Assembly (NCBI GenBank): GCA_017432325.1 | Contig: JAFRJJ010000053.1 | Span: 1-35,009, forward strand | Origin: Solobacterium sp. | GTDB taxonomy: Bacteria > Bacillota_I > Bacilli_A > Erysipelotrichales > Erysipelotrichaceae | Direction: 5' to 3' | Length of the DNA stretch: 35,009 nucleotides | Shown here: positions 30,931-35,009 of the stretch, piece by piece | Layout of the letters: each line of letters starts with the position of its first letter | How positions within the stretch are numbered: position 1 is the first letter of the stretch | The notes under the pieces: model-generated | What the model saw: the letters and a program-made list of their open reading frames with translations, nothing else | Databases searched by the model: none | What the model was told of the DNA's origin: nothing | Made by a program: the position numbers and the translations under genes

Positions 30931-31661
30931 ATACCGTTCCCTTCTTTTGACAGCATTGCAGCCCGTCTTTCGAACTGCCATCTGATATATGTCTGATAAA
31001 TACTGCTGTGTGTTCTGGAATTCAGGGGGAATGTAGCGTCGTCATCCATGATACATGTAATACCCTGGATATCCCGGACATGTTCCATGTTGACCATGAC
31101 ACCCCGGTTGATGACAAGGAACCTGCTGTCATTCAGCAGTTTTTTCTTTAAGTCAGAGAATGTCATGCGGAAACGGATCTGTGTATCCGAAACCAGGATC
31201 AGATAGTTGGCATCCGAATAGATATACCTGATATCTGAATAAAGGATCAGGTAGTTTTTCTGCGGAATGACAAATGCCGGATCAGTACCTGGTGCAGTTG
31301 TCTTTACAATGTCATTGATCACATTCCTGAGTCGTTCCTGAGTAATAGGTTTCAGAAGATAATCAAACGCATGAACTGAGAATGCTTCAGCGTAATGTTC
31401 ATTATAATTAGTCGTAAATACCAGGAAAGGACGGATACTGTATTCCCTCAGTGCCTGTGAGAGGGTAATACCGTCCGGTTCCATGTAGATATCCATAAAT
31501 ACAATAGAAAAAGGAATAACTGAAAGATCCTTCAGAAATTGTTCTCCATTACCATAAGATCTGATGTCTGTTGAAATATCTGCTTCACGGCAAACGATTC
31601 CCAGCAGTCTGATCAGTTCATCACGATCAACTTTGTTGTCATCAATCACAGCTATATTCAT
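30927..31661 (-). CDS. LytTR-family response regulator
   Basis: A 244-residue regulator. The receiver domain has D7/D8, phospho-acceptor D57 in VFMDIYM, the Thr in VFTTNY and Lys in DYLLKPI. The C-terminal part is a LytTR DNA-binding domain (ILYSDIRYIYSDANYLILVS, FRMTFSDLKKKL, FLVINRGVMVNMEHV). The second ATG (31661) is preferred over 31667 because AGGAA lies seven bases before it. It is co-transcribed with the kinase and divergent from the large surface adhesin gene, which is a likely target. Confidence 0.9.
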   Translation of the reverse strand: MNIAVIDDNKVDRDELIRLLGIVCREADISTDIRSYGNGEQFLKDLSVIPFSIVFMDIYMEPDGITLSQALREYSIRPFLVFTTNYNEHYAEAFSVHAFDYLLKPITQERLRNVINDIVKTTAPGTDPAFVIPQKNYLILYSDIRYIYSDANYLILVSDTQIRFRMTFSDLKKKLLNDSRFLVINRGVMVNMEHVRDIQGITCIMDDDATFPLNSRTHSSIYQTYIRWQFERRAAMLSKEGNGI

Positions 31662-31922
31662 ATCCATGTTCCTTTATTGTAATCCACAAATTTTAATATT
31701 TGTCGTTTTTTTTAATTAGTAAACATTTACACACCTACAATATAAAAAAACAGATCATTTCCCGCCTTCAAACATCCCACTACAATGTCGTTCATCCCAG
31801 CCTACTTTAGGCATTTACAAGATTCAAATAAAATGACTTTAGTCTGTACCATCAGACTTAAGCGATTTCCTGACGAAAATGATTTTCAGTGTCTTTTCGT
31901 CTGTAGAAATGGGGGAGAAAGT
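31662..31922. promoter_or_regulatory. Divergent control region between the LytTR regulator and the adhesin gene
   Basis: The AT-rich region holds an inverted repeat ACAAAT/ATTTGT (31686-31703). The direct repeat CATCCCA occurs at 31773-31779 and 31793-31799, exactly 20 bp apart. A plus-strand promoter has weak -35 TTTAGG (31806-31811), 17-bp spacer and -10 TAAAAT (31829-31834). After it come the dyad AGTCTG/CAGACT (31841-31858) and the stem GACGAAAA/TTTTCGTC (31872-31901), just before the GGGGGAG ribosome site. LytTR proteins usually bind two direct repeats upstream of weak promoters, which fits this layout, though the repeat does not match the known consensus. Confidence 0.6.
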
Positions 31923-34900
31923 ATGCTTAGTTTTGGTAAAAAATTATCTAAGATGGCTGTCTCTTTACTGCTTGCTTTGACAACGGTGATAACGACTAAC
32001 CCTGTTATCACGGTTTCAGCTGCGGCAGGAGATACACCACCACACACAAAGAGCATCCATGACAATGAAGACGGTACTTGGACACTGTCTTTGGATGTCG
32101 TTGGTGAATCTGAAAAAAAGCCGAATAATGTCAATGTAATTGTTATTGTTGACACTTCCGGTTCTATGGATACAAGAACTGGAGGTTACGGTAGTGCAAC
32201 ACGAATGGAAGCAGCACAAAGTGCGGTAAATAGTTTGGCAGATAAGTTGTTTGCATATAATACAACTTCTGCGCCAAACACAGTACAGATGGCTTTGGTT
32301 AGTTTTTCGACCAAGGCCACCGCGGGCAGTCCGACAAATAGTGTCGCAACATTCAAAAGCAGTATTAACAACCTTGATGCTGATGGCGGTACTAACTGGG
32401 AGGATGCACTTGTTAAAGCAAAAAATGTAAGCTTTGGAGATGATGATCCAACCTTTGTTATTTTTGTGTCTGACGGAAATCCTACCTTCAGAAATACAAG
32501 AGGTAACTATAATCCAATGGATAACTATTATTATAACTCTGAAGGAGTTTATGGTAATGGTAGTGACTCACAAACTGTTGGGGGTATTACTGCAGCTACG
32601 ACAATCAGCCGTTGCTATGATCATGCAAAGGATGACGCGGCTTCATTGGCTTCAGCTGTTGGGACCAGCAATTTCTATACAATCGGTGCATATGGTAATG
32701 TTGACCGTATGCAGTCATTGACTACAGATGCTGGAGCACCTTCATCAAATTACTATTCAGCAGCGAATACTACGGCTTTACAGAATGCACTTTCTGAAAT
32801 CCTCGCAAAGATTGAAATGTCTGGTATTGGAAATGCTGAGATCACTGATGGTACGACGAATCAAGTAACAACATCAAGTGGTAAAATTGAACTCCTTGAA
32901 GTTGATACAACATCATATAAATATTACAAAGCAGGTCAGGAATGGGCTGATGCTCCGGAAGCTACGTTTGAAAATGGCGCGGTTAATTGGGATCTTTCTG
33001 ATGAGGGCGTACTTGAAAACGGTGTAAGATACACAGTTACTTTCGACGTATATCCCAGCCAGTACACATATGATACGATCGCTAAGCTTAAGAATGGTGA
33101 CTTAACGTATACTAATCTTGATCCGGAACTCAAGAAATATATCGTTGATAATGGCGATGGATCATATTCACTTCGTACAAATACAAATGCTACTCTTTCG
33201 TATGATGATACAAGAGATGAGGCGGGACAGCAGGAAGTAGGATATACAAATCCTGATCCTGTAGGAACAAATTCTGCAACTATGTCAGTTACTAAGGCAT
33301 GGGAAAATGAACTTGATGCACGCAAAGTCGGCTCCATTAATATGACTGTTCTGATGGATGGAGATAGTTTCCATGATGTAACATTAAGTGATCCTGCATG
33401 GACAGTGAATAATATTTATGTATCCCCTGGTATTATTAAAGGCGGAAAGGTTCTTGAAGGAGCTGAAGGACATGACTTCAAATTTGATGAACTTGGCTCT
33501 GAACAGTACAACTGGGAACTTGTAACACCGACAGTACATCCGATGATCATCGATGGCACTTTAACTATGCTTACATTAGTTGATGCGGATCATCCTCTGC
33601 CTTCAGGTGCTCAGACATATTCAATTAATGGCAAAACATATTACTCAAACGGATCTTCTTCAGCAAGCCTGGACGCATATAACTATCGTCGTTCAAATCT
33701 GAACCTGACGAAGGTTGTTACAGGTGAAGATGCACCTGAAGATACAACATTCCCGTTCACGCTTACTGTAAACAACAGCAAGGCTTCAAGCGGAAGTGCA
33801 TCAGACACGAATTCCGATTATTGGGTATGGTTCTCAATTTATGACACAAAGGCTGGAGCAACTGTTACTGATGCAGAACTGTCCGGTACTGGTTTAGAGG
33901 GACCGAATGCTGATGGCTATTATCACATTCCTAGTGGAAGTGCAATTACAGTAGAGATGAAAAATGGATGGAACATTCGTTTCACCAACCTGCCTACTGG
34001 AACAACATATACGTTTGCTGAGGGTACATTAGCTGATGGATTTGCGTTCAATAAAGCAGAGCTTACAGGTGGTACTGATGAATCATTTAATGGTGCTCAG
34101 ACATCTACTGGTACTGTTCAGGAAACAAACAAAAGTTATACTGTAACATATACAAATGATTATCAGTTGACTGATCTTGAAATCACGAAAGAATGGGTAG
34201 ATGACAACAATCAGGATGGCAAACGTTTATCAGTTGACGAACTAAAGGCAAAACTTACACTTTCTCCTGCAGTTGAAGGAAAAGAACCTACGATTGAAGA
34301 TAACGGCGATAATACATATACCATTACTTATACAGGACTTCCTCGCTTTAACAATGGAGAAGAAGTTGAATATACAGTAACAGAATCAGCAATTGATGGT
34401 TATACAACAACCGGAAGCCCTGCAAAAGACCATGGAACGATCACTAATACGCATGAATCCGAAAAAATTTCAGTTAATGTTAAGAAAATTTGGGATGATG
34501 ATGACGATATCGGTAAGATTCGTCCGACTTCAATTCAGGTTCAGTTAAAAGCTGGCACAGAAGCTTCCGGCGATCCTGTAACATTGAATAATGAAAATGA
34601 ATGGACATATACATGGTCGGATCTTCCGAAATATAAAGCTGGAGAAGAAATTGTCTATACAGCCGATGAAACTGCAGTTCCTACAGGTTATACAAAAGAA
34701 GGACCTGTCAAAAGTGAAGGGCAAGATGGAACTATAGTATTTACGGTAACTAACAAATATAGTCCTACACCTACAACAGCAAGCTTCCCTGTGAAGAAAG
34801 TACTGAGTGTACCGGACGGACAGACAGGACCGACAGACTGGACATACACGATCAATGTCACAGCGAATGACGGAGCGCCTGCAGCTGAGACAATGACAGG

Positions 34901-35009
34901 AACAGTCACAAAGGCAGAGCCTGAAGTGACATTCGGAGACTTCACATACACGAAGCCTGGAACATATACCTACACAGTAAGTGAAGACGGGACAGTAGCA
35001 GGAGTCACG
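31923..35009 (+). CDS. Large VWA/Cna-B-type surface adhesin, truncated by window end
   Basis: At least 1029 residues. A signal peptide covers about residues 1-35 (cleavage near VSAAAG). A von Willebrand A domain begins at about residue 70 with MIDAS residues in DTSGSMD (D77, S79, S81), later GGTNWEDAL and SDGNPT. A pilin-like region with LTKVVTG follows. Then come Cna-B-like beta modules (ITKEWVDDNNQDGKR; VNVKKIWDDDDD) and, after the linker SPTPTTA, a streptococcal-pilin-like isopeptide module (FPVKKVLSV ... YTYTVSEDG). Such proteins are wall-anchored or pilus-tip adhesins; the LPxTG end would lie beyond the window. The gene is more AT-rich than its neighbours, with a codon-use change at about 34,770. 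GGGGGAG precedes the ATG. Confidence 0.9.
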   Translation, partial: MLSFGKKLSKMAVSLLLALTTVITTNPVITVSAAAGDTPPHTKSIHDNEDGTWTLSLDVVGESEKKPNNVNVIVIVDTSGSMDTRTGGYGSATRMEAAQSAVNSLADKLFAYNTTSAPNTVQMALVSFSTKATAGSPTNSVATFKSSINNLDADGGTNWEDALVKAKNVSFGDDDPTFVIFVSDGNPTFRNTRGNYNPMDNYYYNSEGVYGNGSDSQTVGGITAATTISRCYDHAKDDAASLASAVGTSNFYTIGAYGNVDRMQSLTTDAGAPSSNYYSAANTTALQNALSEILAKIEMSGIGNAEITDGTTNQVTTSSGKIELLEVDTTSYKYYKAGQEWADAPEATFENGAVNWDLSDEGVLENGVRYTVTFDVYPSQYTYDTIAKLKNGDLTYTNLDPELKKYIVDNGDGSYSLRTNTNATLSYDDTRDEAGQQEVGYTNPDPVGTNSATMSVTKAWENELDARKVGSINMTVLMDGDSFHDVTLSDPAWTVNNIYVSPGIIKGGKVLEGAEGHDFKFDELGSEQYNWELVTPTVHPMIIDGTLTMLTLVDADHPLPSGAQTYSINGKTYYSNGSSSASLDAYNYRRSNLNLTKVVTGEDAPEDTTFPFTLTVNNSKASSGSASDTNSDYWVWFSIYDTKAGATVTDAELSGTGLEGPNADGYYHIPSGSAITVEMKNGWNIRFTNLPTGTTYTFAEGTLADGFAFNKAELTGGTDESFNGAQTSTGTVQETNKSYTVTYTNDYQLTDLEITKEWVDDNNQDGKRLSVDELKAKLTLSPAVEGKEPTIEDNGDNTYTITYTGLPRFNNGEEVEYTVTESAIDGYTTTGSPAKDHGTITNTHESEKISVNVKKIWDDDDDIGKIRPTSIQVQLKAGTEASGDPVTLNNENEWTYTWSDLPKYKAGEEIVYTADETAVPTGYTKEGPVKSEGQDGTIVFTVTNKYSPTPTTASFPVKKVLSVPDGQTGPTDWTYTINVTANDGAPAAETMTGTVTKAEPEVTFGDFTYTKPGTYTYTVSEDGTVAGVT

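Noticed and set aside
29590..31667. A complete agr quorum-sensing locus
   Set aside because: Only the kinase and regulator are present; no AgrB-type protease or peptide precursor could be found in the flanks.

Overview
The window looks like a chromosomal segment of a mid-GC Firmicute, roughly 47-50% GC by eye. Erysipelotrichia or a close relative is my best guess. The guess rests on gene content (type I-beta DAHP synthase, NusG-domain-II/Gx-transporter pair, HicAB, AgrC/LytTR-like system, Cna-B-type adhesin), strong GGAGG ribosome sites, standard stop codons and many intrinsic terminators. Placement below phylum level is inference. I see no insertion sequence, prophage or CRISPR array.

Layout. 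1-3.9 kb: a C-terminal scrap of an unknown gene, a degenerate CPBP membrane protein, the NAD(P)HX repair enzyme, a lysine/alanine-rich histone-H1-like protein and a small membrane protein. 3.9-11.06 kb: one compact operon, aroB-aroC-aroE/aroK fusion-aroF-aroA-tyrA-aroQ, carrying all seven shikimate-pathway activities plus prephenate dehydrogenase. It is preceded by a near-consensus promoter, a 13-codon leader peptide with five consecutive Tyr codons, and mutually exclusive RNA hairpins ending in an intrinsic terminator. I read this as a ribosome-mediated, tyrosine-sensing attenuator. It is the most striking feature of the window, because Gram-positive aromatic genes are better known for T-box or TRAP control.

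11.1-16.9 kb: NusG-II/Gx-transporter pair, rarA, tRNA-Glu and tRNA-Trp, uridine phosphorylase, an HTH-Fic protein with three phased operator-like repeats, and several small genes. 17.0-20.7 kb: a GmrSD-like DUF262/DUF1524/DUF4357 protein with a 120-residue basic Lys/Gln tail, convergent mutY, and tRNA-Gly. 20.8-25.1 kb: an acetyltransferase, then a hicAB toxin-antitoxin cassette lying between a full DUF1232 gene and a truncated chimeric copy of it, then a MerR-YbjQ-YhfC operon behind a typical 19-bp-spacer MerR promoter.

25.2-29.5 kb: a PTS EIIB-like/ROK fusion protein, a Cof-type HAD phosphatase, a small dual-specificity-type phosphatase and a lipoprotein. 29.6-35.0 kb: an AgrC-like histidine kinase and LytTR response regulator, divergent from a large VWA/Cna-B surface adhesin that runs off the window end. 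The adhesin changes codon use sharply at about 34,770, where a pilin-type repeat module begins. Gene starts were chosen from ribosome-binding sites. Functional names come from motifs read by eye, since no database search was possible.
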